From the NCBI RefSeq assembly GCF_002086485.1, contig NZ_MVHF01000049.1:1-62566 (forward strand): DNA of 62,566 nt, written 5' to 3'. Shown one piece after another: positions 41,379-49,559 of this stretch (position 1 is the first letter of the stretch; each line of letters begins with the position of its first letter). Source of the DNA: Mycobacterium aquaticum (GTDB lineage: Bacteria > Actinomycetota > Actinomycetes > Mycobacteriales > Mycobacteriaceae). Under the pieces are notes generated by a model. That model did not search any database. It saw nothing but the letters and a program-made list of their open reading frames with translations, and had not been told where the DNA came from. The position numbers and the translations under genes were made by a program.

Positions 41379-43013
41379 GTGAGCAGATTCACCGAGAAGA
41401 TGTACCGCAACGCCCATGAGAGCGATCGCGGCATGGTGACCGGCGAACCGCACGAACCCGTCCGACACACCTGGCTGGAGGTTCACGAGCGGGCGCGCCG
41501 TATCGCGGGCGGACTCGCCGCTGCGGGCATCGGACACGGTGCGGCGATCGGCGTGCTGGCTGGCTACCCGGTGGAGATCGCGCCGACGGCCCAGGGCGTG
41601 TGGATGCGCGGCGCCAGCCTGACCATGCTGCACCAGCCGACGCCGCGAACTGACCTGGCGGTGTGGGCCGAGGACACCATGAACGTCATCAGCATGATCG
41701 AGGCCACGGCCGTGATCGTCGCCGAGCCGTTCCTCGTCGCCATCCCGGTGCTCGAAGAAAAGGGCATCAAGGTGCTCACGGTGGCTGATCTGCTGGCTGC
41801 CGAGCCGATCGACCCGGTCGAGACCGGCGAGGACGATCTGGCGCTCATGCAGCTGACCTCCGGGTCGACCGGGTCGCCCAAGGCCGTGCAGATCACCCAC
41901 CGCAACATCCACTCCAACGCCGAGGCCATGTTCATCGGCGCGCAGTACGACGTCGAGAAAGACGTCATGGTGAGCTGGCTGCCCTGCTTCCACGACATGG
42001 GCATGGTCGGCTTCCTGACCATCCCGATGTACTTCGGCGCCGAGCTGGTCAAGGTCACGCCGATGGACTTCCTGCGCGACACCCTGCTGTGGGCCAAGCT
42101 CATCGACAAGTACAAGGGCACCATGACGGCGGCGCCCAACTTCGCCTACGCGCTGTTCGCCAAGCGGCTGCGCAAGCAGGCCGAGCCGGGCCAGTTCGAC
42201 CTGTCCACGCTGCGCTTCGCGCTGTCCGGTGCCGAGCCCGTCGACCCCTCTGACGTCGAGGACCTGCTCGACGCGGGCAAGCCGTTCGGCCTGTCGCCCT
42301 CGGCGATCCTGCCGGCGTACGGCATGGCCGAGACCACGCTCGCGGTGTCCTTCTCCGAGTGCAACGCCGGTCTGGTGGTCGACGAGGTCGACGCCGATCT
42401 GCTGGCGGCGCTGCGCCGCGCCGTGCCCGCCACCAAGGGCAATACGCGACGGCTGGCCACGCTCGGCCCGCTGCTGACCGATCTCGAAGCCCGCGTGGTC
42501 GACGAGAACGGCGACGTGATGCCCGCGCGTGGCGTCGGAGTCATCGAGCTGCGCGGCGAGTGCGTCACCCCCGGGTACGTCACCATGGGCGGGTTCCTGC
42601 CGGCTCAGGACGAGAACGGCTGGTATGACACCGGCGATCTCGGCTACCTGACCGAAGAGGGACACGTCGTGGTCTGTGGCCGCGTCAAGGACGTCATCAT
42701 CATGGCCGGCCGCAACATCTATCCGACCGACATCGAGCGGGCCGCAGGCCGCGTCGATGGCGTGCGGACCGGATGTGCCGTCGCAGTGCGGTTGGACGCC
42801 GGGCACTCGCGGGAGACCTTCGCCGTCGCCGTGGAATCCAACGCCTGGCAGGACCCGGCCGAGGTGCGTCGGATCGAGCACCAGGTCGCCCACGAGGTCG
42901 TCACCGAGGTCGACGTGCGGCCGCGCAACGTCGTCGTGCTCGGCCCGGGCACCATCCCCAAGACCTCGTCGGGCAAGCTCCGCCGCGCCAACTCGGTTTC
43001 CCTGGTCACCTAG
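41379..43013 (+). CDS. Fatty-acyl-AMP ligase-type adenylating enzyme (Pks16-like)
   Basis: 544 residues from GTG 41379, preceded by GAGGAGG. AMP-binding motifs: LTSGSTGSPKAVQITHRN (TSGSTGSPK 160-168), WLPCFHDMGMVGF, YGMAETTLAVSF, GWYDTGDLGYL, GRNIYPTDIE, and the terminal lysine K533 in PKTSSGKLRR. It activates a fatty acid as acyl-AMP for transfer to a carrier protein or CoA. The position matches Rv1013 (pks16), which despite its name is an adenylating enzyme without PKS domains. The last codons and the TAG stop form the first copy of a 21-bp tandem repeat. Confidence 0.9.
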   Translation: MSRFTEKMYRNAHESDRGMVTGEPHEPVRHTWLEVHERARRIAGGLAAAGIGHGAAIGVLAGYPVEIAPTAQGVWMRGASLTMLHQPTPRTDLAVWAEDTMNVISMIEATAVIVAEPFLVAIPVLEEKGIKVLTVADLLAAEPIDPVETGEDDLALMQLTSGSTGSPKAVQITHRNIHSNAEAMFIGAQYDVEKDVMVSWLPCFHDMGMVGFLTIPMYFGAELVKVTPMDFLRDTLLWAKLIDKYKGTMTAAPNFAYALFAKRLRKQAEPGQFDLSTLRFALSGAEPVDPSDVEDLLDAGKPFGLSPSAILPAYGMAETTLAVSFSECNAGLVVDEVDADLLAALRRAVPATKGNTRRLATLGPLLTDLEARVVDENGDVMPARGVGVIELRGECVTPGYVTMGGFLPAQDENGWYDTGDLGYLTEEGHVVVCGRVKDVIIMAGRNIYPTDIERAAGRVDGVRTGCAVAVRLDAGHSRETFAVAVESNAWQDPAEVRRIEHQVAHEVVTEVDVRPRNVVVLGPGTIPKTSSGKLRRANSVSLVT

Positions 43014-43048
43014 TCGCGCGAGCAGACCACCTAGTCGCGCGAGCAGAC
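43007..43048. repeat. 21-bp tandem duplication covering a stop codon
   Basis: CACCTAGTCGCGCGAGCAGAC occurs twice back to back (43007-43027 and 43028-43048). The first copy contains the last Thr codon and the TAG stop of the ligase gene. The second copy runs into the palindromic repeat at 43040. It looks like a recent slippage event, and read-through of the first stop would meet no new long frame. Confidence 0.9.
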
Positions 43049-43096
43049 GCGCAGGTACGCGACACGCCGCTGTTCGGGTACTGCCACGTCTGCTCG
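43040..43096. repeat. 57-bp palindromic repeat, copy A
   Basis: Terminal arms CGAGCAGACG (43040-43049) and CGTCTGCTCG (43087-43096) are perfect inverted repeats. The interior contains CGCGACACGCCGC. Copy B at 46217-46273 has the same length, identical arms and the same interior core in reverse orientation. Both sit between convergent gene ends. Confidence 0.85.
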
Positions 43097-43110
43097 GCGT
43101 GGTCGGTGCG

Positions 43111-43749
43111 TCATCGAGGGCGGTAACCGGCGAGGAACACCGCAACACCGGCCCGCACATAGCGGGGTACGTCCAGGCGGGCCAGCACGTCCGGGCCGCC
43201 GTGAAACAGTGCCTCGTCGATAGGCCGCCCGACGATCAGGAACGCGAAGTGATCGGCGGCCGTCGCGGCATCTGCAACGCTCAGTAATCCGCGGGCGTCG
43301 AGCCGGGTGAACGCCGCTGCCAGCGCGGCCAGCGTCTGCGTCGGTGCGCGGTCGTAGTAGCGCTGTGCCAGCTCGGGTAGTCGGTTCGCCTCGCCGATGA
43401 CAAGCCTTCGCAGCTGCACCACCGGTTCCTGCAGGACGGTCTTGAGGTACTCCTCGGCGAGGTCGATCAGTACCGGCTCCAGGTCCGAGGCGCTCTGAAG
43501 CTCCTCGATTCGCTCACGGAACTGCCCGACCACCCGTACCAAAGCGTCGTCGACGATGGCGAAGAGCAGTTCACGCTTGTCGCCGAAGTGCTTGTAGACC
43601 GTCTGCTTGGACACCTCGGCCCGGGCGGCGATCTGGTCGACACTGGTGCCCTGAAATCCGTTGCCCAGGAACAGTTCTCGGCCAGCGGCCAGGATGGTCT
43701 GGCGTTTGAGTGCCGAGCGGGTGGGCATTGGCGTCCGTGCCTGGGTCAT
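43111..43749 (-). CDS. TetR/AcrR-family regulator
   Basis: 212 residues from ATG 43747-43749. HTH: ALKRQTILAAGRELFLGNGF, TSVDQIAARAEVSKQTVYKHF, DKRELLFAIVDD. The C-terminal half is a TetR_C-type domain (AEEYLKTVLQEPVVQLRRLV). It is divergent from the DUF998 gene. Two 20-bp direct repeats in the 84-bp gap are likely operators for both genes. Confidence 0.88.
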   Translation of the reverse strand: MTQARTPMPTRSALKRQTILAAGRELFLGNGFQGTSVDQIAARAEVSKQTVYKHFGDKRELLFAIVDDALVRVVGQFRERIEELQSASDLEPVLIDLAEEYLKTVLQEPVVQLRRLVIGEANRLPELAQRYYDRAPTQTLAALAAAFTRLDARGLLSVADAATAADHFAFLIVGRPIDEALFHGGPDVLARLDVPRYVRAGVAVFLAGYRPR

Positions 43750-43765
43750 GTCGCTCCCGTCTGTG

Positions 43766-43812
43766 AGTACTGGACAGTCTAGTTCTTGTAGCAGTACTGT
43801 ACCGTCTAGTTC
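43766..43812. promoter_or_regulatory. Tandem TetR operator sites
   Basis: AGTACTGGACAGTCTAGTTC (43766-43785) and AGTACTGTACCGTCTAGTTC (43793-43812) agree at 18 of 20 bases and begin 27 bases apart. Each contains an ACTG/CAGT-type inner symmetry. They fill the gap between the divergent TetR and DUF998 genes, so both promoters could be covered. Confidence 0.78.
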
Positions 43813-43833
43813 CGTTTTGGAGGAGGGAGTCCG

Positions 43834-44493
43834 ATGACCACCGCACACACCGACTCGTGCCCGGTGCCGCTCTCGGTGCGAATCACCAAATCGCTGCTCG
43901 GCTACGGGGTACTCGCGGGGCCGATATATGTCACGACGGTGGCCGTGCAGGCTGTGACGCGGGAGGGTTTCGATCCCGTCCGCTACCCGGCGAGCGTGCT
44001 GGCCAATGGGCAACTGGGGTGGATACAGGTGGCCAACTTCCTGGTCAGCGGTGCCATCACGGTTGCGGCCGGGGTCGGCGTGCGTCGCGCACTGGGCGGT
44101 CGGCGGACCCGCAGCGCCGGCACGCTGATCGTCGGTTACGGTGCCGGATTGATCGGCGGCGGGCTCTTTCGGGCCGATCCCGTTCCGGGATTCCCGCCCG
44201 GCACTGTCGACATGGTGATCACCTGGCACGGGATCGCGCATCTGCTCTCTGGCGCGGTCGGGTTCGCCTGCGTCGTCGCGGCGGGCTTCGTGCTGGCGGC
44301 GGAATTCGCCCACCGCGGCGATCGGGGGTGGGCGCGATTCTCGCGCGTGACGGGCGCGGCGTTCGCCGCGTCGTTCATTGCGATGATCGCCGGCTCTGGC
44401 GCGCCTGCGGCCAACGTGGGCTTCACGGCCGGGGTGGTGCTGGTGTGGGTTTGGCTGGCGGCGGTTTCGGCCAAGATCTATCGCCAGGCGTGA
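43834..44493 (+). CDS. DUF998-family membrane protein
   Basis: 219 residues, about six membrane helices. GVLAGPIYVTTVAVQAVTREGFDPVRYPASVLANGQLGW (split here as the N-terminal TM region and the FDPVRYPASVL loop), and GGLFRADPVPGFPPGT between TM3 and TM4, are typical of DUF998. The function is unknown. A TetR regulator divergent from it suggests induction by a small molecule. AGGAGGGAG precedes the ATG. Confidence 0.85.
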   Translation: MTTAHTDSCPVPLSVRITKSLLGYGVLAGPIYVTTVAVQAVTREGFDPVRYPASVLANGQLGWIQVANFLVSGAITVAAGVGVRRALGGRRTRSAGTLIVGYGAGLIGGGLFRADPVPGFPPGTVDMVITWHGIAHLLSGAVGFACVVAAGFVLAAEFAHRGDRGWARFSRVTGAAFAASFIAMIAGSGAPAANVGFTAGVVLVWVWLAAVSAKIYRQA

Positions 44494-44510
44494 AACATGT
44501 TGCGCTGCAG

Positions 44511-45065
44511 TCAGTGTGGCTGCTCGTGGGGTGAGCGTGTCGCGGCATCCTGCTCGATGCGGTCGTAGACCTGCCACCAGATGAGCTCGTGGTCGACGAT
44601 CGAGATCTCGTGCCGTGCCAGCCGCTCGTCGGCGTCGATGAGCCGGGCCGCCGCGGCAGCGAGCCGGTCACGGGCTGCCAGTGAGTGCGGCTCGTCATAC
44701 CCGGCCATCGTGATGGCGACGATGGTGCGGACCTGTCTGCGGGCCTCACCGGCCAACGTGACGATGACGGCGCCGCCGATCAGCGGCACTGCCGAGGACA
44801 CTGCCAACGCTGTCCACGGTGAAAGCAGCGTGGGGGACAGCCATGCCTCGCACTGCAGCCACAGCAGCATGCCCCACAGCGGCCAGCCGCGCGCGGCGCG
44901 AATCCACCGGCGGTCGCTGGTACTGAGGCCGGGCGGGAAGACCACCAGACGGTAGTGGACGATGCCGAATCGCCCCGGACGGACGTCGATCGAACCCCAA
45001 ACCCGATTCCCGTCGAGTAGCCGGGCTACGCAGCGGCGCAGCGGGTGCGAGCGCATGATGCCCAT
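44511..45065 (-). CDS. DUF6611-like membrane protein
   Basis: 184 residues. Two central membrane helices (about 60-76 and 85-108) lie between a basic N-terminal part (RFGIVHYRLVVFPPG) and a C-terminal helical region (RDRLAAAAARLIDADERLARHEIS, split by its Leu-Ile) ending LIWWQVYDRIEQD. It resembles proteins annotated DUF6611 in mycobacteria. The function is unknown. The ATG at 45063-45065 or one three codons on could start. Confidence 0.65.
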   Translation of the reverse strand: MGIMRSHPLRRCVARLLDGNRVWGSIDVRPGRFGIVHYRLVVFPPGLSTSDRRWIRAARGWPLWGMLLWLQCEAWLSPTLLSPWTALAVSSAVPLIGGAVIVTLAGEARRQVRTIVAITMAGYDEPHSLAARDRLAAAAARLIDADERLARHEISIVDHELIWWQVYDRIEQDAATRSPHEQPH

Positions 45066-45140
45066 ACTTCGGGTCTACCCCTATTTGGGCGGCAGGCACA
45101 GGGCTCCGAACGCTTTCTTGACGTCTTGGTTGGAGTGCCT

Positions 45141-45175
45141 TTGCACAGCTGGGTATGGAAATCTATACTCAGCTG
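45141..45175 (+). promoter_or_regulatory. Leaderless-type promoter with overlapping 30-bp palindrome
   Basis: TTGCAC (-35, 45141-45146), 17 bases, TATACT (-10, 45164-45169). The ATG at 45177 lies 8 bases beyond, so the transcript would be leaderless or nearly so. CAGCTGGGTAT (45146-45156) and ATACTCAGCTG (45165-45175) pair at 10 of 11 positions and cover the spacer and -10, an ideal repressor site. Confidence 0.7.
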
Positions 45176-45176
45176 C

Positions 45177-46211
45177 ATGACGGATCAGCTTCCCGCCCGC
45201 CTTGCCGGTCATCCCACGGTGCGGGCGGTGCGCTCCCGGACCGCACCGCAGGTCCCGGCGATCATCGACGCGGACTGGTTGCGCCGGATCTGCCTGGAGG
45301 CCGGCGCCGACGACGTGGCGTTCGCGAGCGTCGATGACCCCGCACTGGCCTCCGAACGGGAGCACGCCGACGCGGCTCTTCCCGGGGTTCGCAGCTACAT
45401 CTCGCTGGTGGTGAAGATGAACCGCGACAATGTGCGGTCCACCGCGCGCAGCGTCGCCAACCAGGAATTCCACCGCAGCGGCGAGATCATCAACGAAGCC
45501 GCGCACCGCATCACGCGCGCGCTGGAGGATTCCGGACGGCGGGCCCTTAACCCATCGGCCACCTTCCCCATGGAGATGGACCGCTTCCCGGGGCGGATCT
45601 GGGTGGTCGCGCACAAGCCCGTCGCGGTCGCCGCCGGGTTGGGGGTCATGGGCATTCACCGCAACGTGATCCACCCCCGGTTCGGCAACTTCATCCTGCT
45701 GGCCACCATCCTGGTGGCCGCGCCGATCAGCAGTTACGGTGCGCCGCTGGACTATTCACCATGTCTGGAATGCAAGCTCTGTGTCGCGGCATGCCCGGTG
45801 GGCGCCATCGGCAAGGACGGCGAGTTCGATTTCGTCGCCTGCTCGGTGCACAACTACCGCGAATTCATGGGCGGTTTCACCGACTGGGCGCAGACCATCG
45901 CCGACAGCTCTGACGCGGCCGACTTCCGTTCCCGGGTCAGCGATTCGGAGAACGCGTCGATGTGGCAGAGCCTCTCGTTCAAGGCCAATTACAAGGCCGC
46001 GTACTGCCTGGCGGTATGCCCGGCGGGGGAGGACGTGATCGAGCCCTACCTCGACGACCGCAAGGCGTTCATGGACACGGTGCTCAAACCGCTTCAGCAG
46101 AAACGGGAAACGCTCTACGTGTTACCGAATTCGGTGGCAAAGGCGCACGCCGAGAAGCGTTTTCCGCACAAGACCGTGAAGGTGGTCGACAGCGGCATTC
46201 GGGGGCGTTAA
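45177..46211 (+). CDS. 4Fe-4S protein, QueG/reductive-dehalogenase-like fold
   Basis: 344 residues. A ferredoxin-type cluster region CLECKLCVAACPVGAI (near residue 198) supplies C-x2-C-x2-C-x3-C ligands, and a second group YCLAVCPAGED (near 276) supplies the other cysteines. The N-terminal region resembles corrinoid-binding epoxyqueuosine reductases, but no HEAT repeats follow. It is probably a cytosolic redox enzyme of unknown substrate. The start is fixed by the promoter 8 bases upstream. A palindrome in the promoter suggests tight control by a regulator not in the immediate neighbourhood. Confidence 0.75.
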   Translation: MTDQLPARLAGHPTVRAVRSRTAPQVPAIIDADWLRRICLEAGADDVAFASVDDPALASEREHADAALPGVRSYISLVVKMNRDNVRSTARSVANQEFHRSGEIINEAAHRITRALEDSGRRALNPSATFPMEMDRFPGRIWVVAHKPVAVAAGLGVMGIHRNVIHPRFGNFILLATILVAAPISSYGAPLDYSPCLECKLCVAACPVGAIGKDGEFDFVACSVHNYREFMGGFTDWAQTIADSSDAADFRSRVSDSENASMWQSLSFKANYKAAYCLAVCPAGEDVIEPYLDDRKAFMDTVLKPLQQKRETLYVLPNSVAKAHAEKRFPHKTVKVVDSGIRGR

Positions 46212-46216
46212 CCCGG

Positions 46217-46273
46217 CGAGCAGACGTGAAGGCACCGGAAACGCGGCGTGTCGCGGACCGCGGCGTCTGCTCG
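46217..46273. repeat. 57-bp palindromic repeat, copy B
   Basis: CGAGCAGACG (46217-46226) and CGTCTGCTCG (46264-46273) are perfect arms. The interior, read on the minus strand, has CGCGACACGCCGC as in copy A. It fills the 87-bp gap between the Fe-S protein stop and the pth stop. By eye about four fifths of positions agree with copy A in opposite orientation. Confidence 0.85.
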
Positions 46274-46298
46274 GGGGGAAGTAACTCGCGGGGAGAAG

Positions 46299-46874
46299 TT
46301 ACCAGGCGTGGACGGTGTTCTGCGCAGGCTCCAGGCCGACCTTCAGCAGCAGCTCCGTCGCATCGGCGGCTTGCTCGCAGATGGTCGGAACCTCTTTGCG
46401 CTCAACGGCATTGAATGGATCGAGGACGAACGCGGCGGCATCCTGGCGCCCGGGCGGACGACCGACGCCGATCCGCACCCGCTGAAAGTCCTTGGTGCCC
46501 AGGGCGGCCGCCACCGAACGCAGCCCGTTGTGGCCGCCCTCGCCGCCACCGAGCTTGAGCCGGATGCGGCCGAAGTCGATGTCGAGTTCGTCGTGGATGA
46601 CCACGATGTCGGCCGGGGAGATCGAATAGAACTTGGCCAACGGTCCCACCTGACGGCCGGACTCGTTCATGTACGTGCGTGGTTTGGCCAGCACCACGGA
46701 CCGGTCTCCCAACCGGCCCGTGGCGACTTCGGCTCCGGATTTCTTGTGCACCTTGAAGGCCGAGCCCATTCGCCCGGCCAACAAGTCAGCCACCATGAAT
46801 CCCAGGTTGTGCCGGGTCTTTGCATAGACGGGGCCCGGGTTGCCCAGACCCACCACCAGCAACGGCTCGGTCAC
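46299..46874 (-). CDS. pth: Peptidyl-tRNA hydrolase
   Basis: 191 residues from GTG 46872-46874. It frees tRNA from stalled peptidyl-tRNA. Active-site Asn12 (GLGNPG), His22 (TRHNLGF) and Asp95 (HDELDIDFGR) are all present, with GGGEGGHNGLRS. It is the last gene of the minus-strand chain and lies 14 bases after rplY. Confidence 0.95.
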   Translation of the reverse strand: MTEPLLVVGLGNPGPVYAKTRHNLGFMVADLLAGRMGSAFKVHKKSGAEVATGRLGDRSVVLAKPRTYMNESGRQVGPLAKFYSISPADIVVIHDELDIDFGRIRLKLGGGEGGHNGLRSVAAALGTKDFQRVRIGVGRPPGRQDAAAFVLDPFNAVERKEVPTICEQAADATELLLKVGLEPAQNTVHAW

Positions 46875-46888
46875 AGCAAGGATCCGAT

Positions 46889-47536
46889 CTACTCGGCGGG
46901 CTCTTCGGCAGCAGCCTCGGGCTCTGCGGCGGCGGGGGCTTCGGCCGTCTCGCCGGCACCCTCGGCCTCCAGGTCCTCGGCGGTCGGCGCCTCGACGACG
47001 TTGACCACCAGCGTCTCGGGATCGGAGATCAGGCCGACACCGGCGGGCAGCGCGATCTGGGCCGCGGTGATCTGCGTGCCGGCCTCGGCACCCTCGATCG
47101 ACACGGTCAGCTGCTCGGGGATCGACAGGGCCTCGGCCTCGATCTGGATGGTGTTGGCGTCCTGGGTCACCAGGGTGCCCGACGCGGCGTCGCCTTCGAC
47201 GACGACGTTGACGTCGACGGTGACCTTCTCGCCGCGCTTCACGACCAGCAGGTCGGCGTGCTGGATGTTGCGACGGATCGGGTGGATCTCCAGCGCCTTG
47301 GTCAGCGCCAGCTGCTCCTCGCCATCGATGTCCAGCGTCAGCACGGCGTTGGTGCCCGAGTTACGCAGCACGGCCGCGAAGTCGTGGGCGTTGAGCTCGA
47401 GGTGACGGGGGTCGGTGCCGTGGCCGTAGAGCACGGCGGGGACGCGGCCGTCGCGGCGGGCCTGGCGGGAGGCGCCCTTGCCGGTGCGGGTACGAACCGT
47501 GGCGGTCAGCTTGTTGGGGGCCGAGTTCTTGGCCAT
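46889..47536 (-). CDS. rplY: 50S ribosomal protein L25 (CTC form)
   Basis: 215 residues, the long general-stress (CTC) form: the L25 beta-barrel (about 1-95, LTATVRTRTGKGASRQARRDG) is followed by a TL5-type C-terminal domain (about 95-185) and an Ala/Glu-rich tail. It binds 5S rRNA. The 153-bp gap to the upstream SDR gene has T-poor, GC-rich sequence with a weak GGTGGCCC/GGTCCACC hairpin (near 47620), so a separate promoter for rplY-pth is possible. Confidence 0.93.
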   Translation of the reverse strand: MAKNSAPNKLTATVRTRTGKGASRQARRDGRVPAVLYGHGTDPRHLELNAHDFAAVLRNSGTNAVLTLDIDGEEQLALTKALEIHPIRRNIQHADLLVVKRGEKVTVDVNVVVEGDAASGTLVTQDANTIQIEAEALSIPEQLTVSIEGAEAGTQITAAQIALPAGVGLISDPETLVVNVVEAPTAEDLEAEGAGETAEAPAAAEPEAAAEEPAE

Positions 47537-47689
47537 GTGTTGCTCCTAATCGGGGTACTGCGGTCAGATCGTCAGTACGGCCAGGGATGCAACAACTCGA
47601 AATGTTCCCGTCGATAACGGTGGCCCTTCGGGTCCACCCTCGCCGTGACGCCTGGTCAGGGTAGCAAGAAAGGTCCGCGGGCCAAAAAT

Positions 47690-48553
47690 CTAGAGCGGGT
47701 AGGCGGTATCGGTGAGCTGCTCGGACAGCTGCCACAGGGCCTTCTGGGTGTCCACCTTGCGGGCCAGCGGGCTGCGCGCGCTGCGGCCCGTCGGGCCCCG
47801 CATGCCGAACCGAGGGCCGATGAAACTGTCACCCGGGATGTCCTGGGATGCCGCGTAGAGGGTTTGGCGGGCGCCGAAGTCCGCGTCGGTGGCGACCTTG
47901 TTGGCTGCGGTGAAGATCTTGTCACCGATCGCGTTGCCGGTCTGGCCCTGCAGGTTGGTGGCCGAGTAACCGGGATGGGCGGCCACCGCCCGCACCGGCG
48001 AGCCCGACGCCGTCAGCCGCCGTTGCAGCTCGGAGGTGAACAGCAGGTTGGCCAGCTTGGACTGGCCGTACGCGGGCCACGCCAGGTAGGGCCGTGACTT
48101 CCAGTTGAGGTCGTTCAGGCTGATCCAGCCGATCAGGTGCATCAGCGATGACACTGTCACCACGCGGTCGGTGAGCTTGGGCAGCAGCAGGTTGGTCAGC
48201 GCGAAGTGGCCGAGGTGGTTGGTGCCGATCTGGCTTTCGAAGCCCTCGGCGGTGCGGGACAACGGGACGGCCATGATGCCGGCGTTGTTGATGAGCACAT
48301 CGACGCGCTCGACGGTGTCGGCGAATTCGCGCACCGACGCCAGGCTCTGCAGGTCGAGTTTGCGAACCTCGACGTTTCCCGACATGGTCTGCGCGGCGGC
48401 GGCGCCCTTGTCGAGGCTGCGGACGGCCACGATGACGTCGGCGCCGACGCGGGCCAGCTCACGCGCGGTGACGAGACCGAGCCCGCTGTTGGAGCCGGTG
48501 ACGATGACGGTGCGTCCGGAGAACGAGGGCAGATCGGCTGCGGTCCAGGTCAT
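47690..48553 (-). CDS. Short-chain dehydrogenase/reductase
   Basis: 287 residues. Cofactor loop VIVTGSNSGLGLVTARELA (T-G-x3-G-x-G), LINNAGIMAVP, the catalytic YGQSKLANLLF (Y-x3-K), and the RAVAAHPGYSATNLQGQ region. It resembles retinol-dehydrogenase/WWOX-like SDRs common in mycobacteria. The substrate is unknown. It starts 15 bases after the lpqT stop. I do not recall it in the M. tuberculosis order. Confidence 0.85.
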   Translation of the reverse strand: MTWTAADLPSFSGRTVIVTGSNSGLGLVTARELARVGADVIVAVRSLDKGAAAAQTMSGNVEVRKLDLQSLASVREFADTVERVDVLINNAGIMAVPLSRTAEGFESQIGTNHLGHFALTNLLLPKLTDRVVTVSSLMHLIGWISLNDLNWKSRPYLAWPAYGQSKLANLLFTSELQRRLTASGSPVRAVAAHPGYSATNLQGQTGNAIGDKIFTAANKVATDADFGARQTLYAASQDIPGDSFIGPRFGMRGPTGRSARSPLARKVDTQKALWQLSEQLTDTAYPL

Positions 48554-48568
48554 GGCCTCAGCCTAAGC

Positions 48569-49219
48569 TCACTTCTTGGCGACGTTGAACCCTGAGATGA
48601 TGGCCTCGATATCCGGCCCTTGGGCCTGGGCCTGCTCGGCGAACGTGGTGACGGTCAGCTGGATCAGGTACCGCTGCGGCGGCTGCAGCCCGTCGGACGC
48701 GATGACGATGCGGTTGTAGCTCTGCATCCGCTGACCGTTGAGGTCGTAAGAGCCCTCGATCATGGCCGACGGGTAGCCATGCCAGTCGTCGGTGGACGCG
48801 TTGAGCTGTTTGAAATTCTCCGAAAGCTGGGCGTCGGCGTAACCGTGGTCCTTGATGGCCTTGGCGACGTCGAAGTCGCCGTGCAGCGTGAAGACCAGCA
48901 GCATCGCGGTCGGGTAGGTGTTGCCCTTGGCGATCATCCGGGTGCCCGGCGCGAGGTTCGGGTTGGAGTACGGATGCCAGCCCGCTGGTGTGGGCATGGT
49001 GACCGTAAGGGTGGGGATCTTCTCGGGTGCGATCGGTTCGCCGCTGACCCCGATGCTCTCCAAATAGTTGGAGATCGGCACCGGCTGCTGAGTGCTGGTC
49101 GGCGTGGTGGTGGTCGCGCTGGTGGTCCAGATCGACTGGTAGTCAGGCGTTTTCGCACCGCATCCGGCGAGCGACGCCGCAACCGTCAGGGCTGCCCCCG
49201 CGGCGATCAGTCGATTCAC
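48569..49219 (-). CDS. lpqT: LpqT lipoprotein
   Basis: 216 residues. Signal peptide with lipobox L17-A-G-C20, a Thr-rich linker, then an LpqN/LpqT domain: PAGWHPYSNPNLAPGTRM, AMIEGSYDLNGQRMQSYNRI and RYLIQLTVT. A cell-envelope lipoprotein related to the gene at 17093-17821. Its ATG overlaps the arsC stop by 4 bases. It corresponds to Rv1016c. Confidence 0.9.
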   Translation of the reverse strand: MNRLIAAGAALTVAASLAGCGAKTPDYQSIWTTSATTTTPTSTQQPVPISNYLESIGVSGEPIAPEKIPTLTVTMPTPAGWHPYSNPNLAPGTRMIAKGNTYPTAMLLVFTLHGDFDVAKAIKDHGYADAQLSENFKQLNASTDDWHGYPSAMIEGSYDLNGQRMQSYNRIVIASDGLQPPQRYLIQLTVTTFAEQAQAQGPDIEAIISGFNVAKK

Positions 49220-49557
49220 AGAATCTCGTGCACCGCGTCGATCGGCCGGGCCAGCCGGGTGCCCTTGGCGGTGACGACGAAGGGGCGTTCGATCAGGATC
49301 GGGTGTTCGGCCATGGCGTCGAGCAATTCGTCGTCGGAGGCGTCGGCCAAACCCAGTTCGGCATACAGCGATTCACGCTTGCGCACCGCGGTCCGCACGT
49401 CGATCCCGGCGTCGGAGATCATCGTCTTCAGCTCCGCACGGTTCGGCGGGGTCTTCAGATACTGCACGATCTCGGGCTCGATTCCGTTCTCGCGCAGCAA
49501 CTCCAGCGTCTTACGAGAGGTCGAGCACTTCGGATTGTGGTAGATCCGGTCGGCCAT
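49216..49557 (-). CDS. arsC: ArsC/Spx-like glutaredoxin-type arsenate reductase
   Basis: 113 residues. Active cysteine C11 in HNPKCSTSRKTLELL, the YLKTPP loop and the HPILIERPFVV motif with the catalytic Arg identify the ArsC (YffB/ArsC) family. By family it reduces arsenate with glutathione-type donors, and the mycobacterial donor may differ. No arsB or arsR is adjacent. It starts 2 bases after the prs stop and overlaps lpqT by 4 bases. Confidence 0.85.
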   Translation of the reverse strand: MADRIYHNPKCSTSRKTLELLRENGIEPEIVQYLKTPPNRAELKTMISDAGIDVRTAVRKRESLYAELGLADASDDELLDAMAEHPILIERPFVVTAKGTRLARPIDAVHEIL

Positions 49558-49559
49558 TG

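Noticed and set aside
41103..43160. 685-codon open frame antisense to the acyl-AMP ligase
   Set aside because: A mirror frame of a clear AMP-binding enzyme; composition is typical of reverse-strand GC-rich reading.
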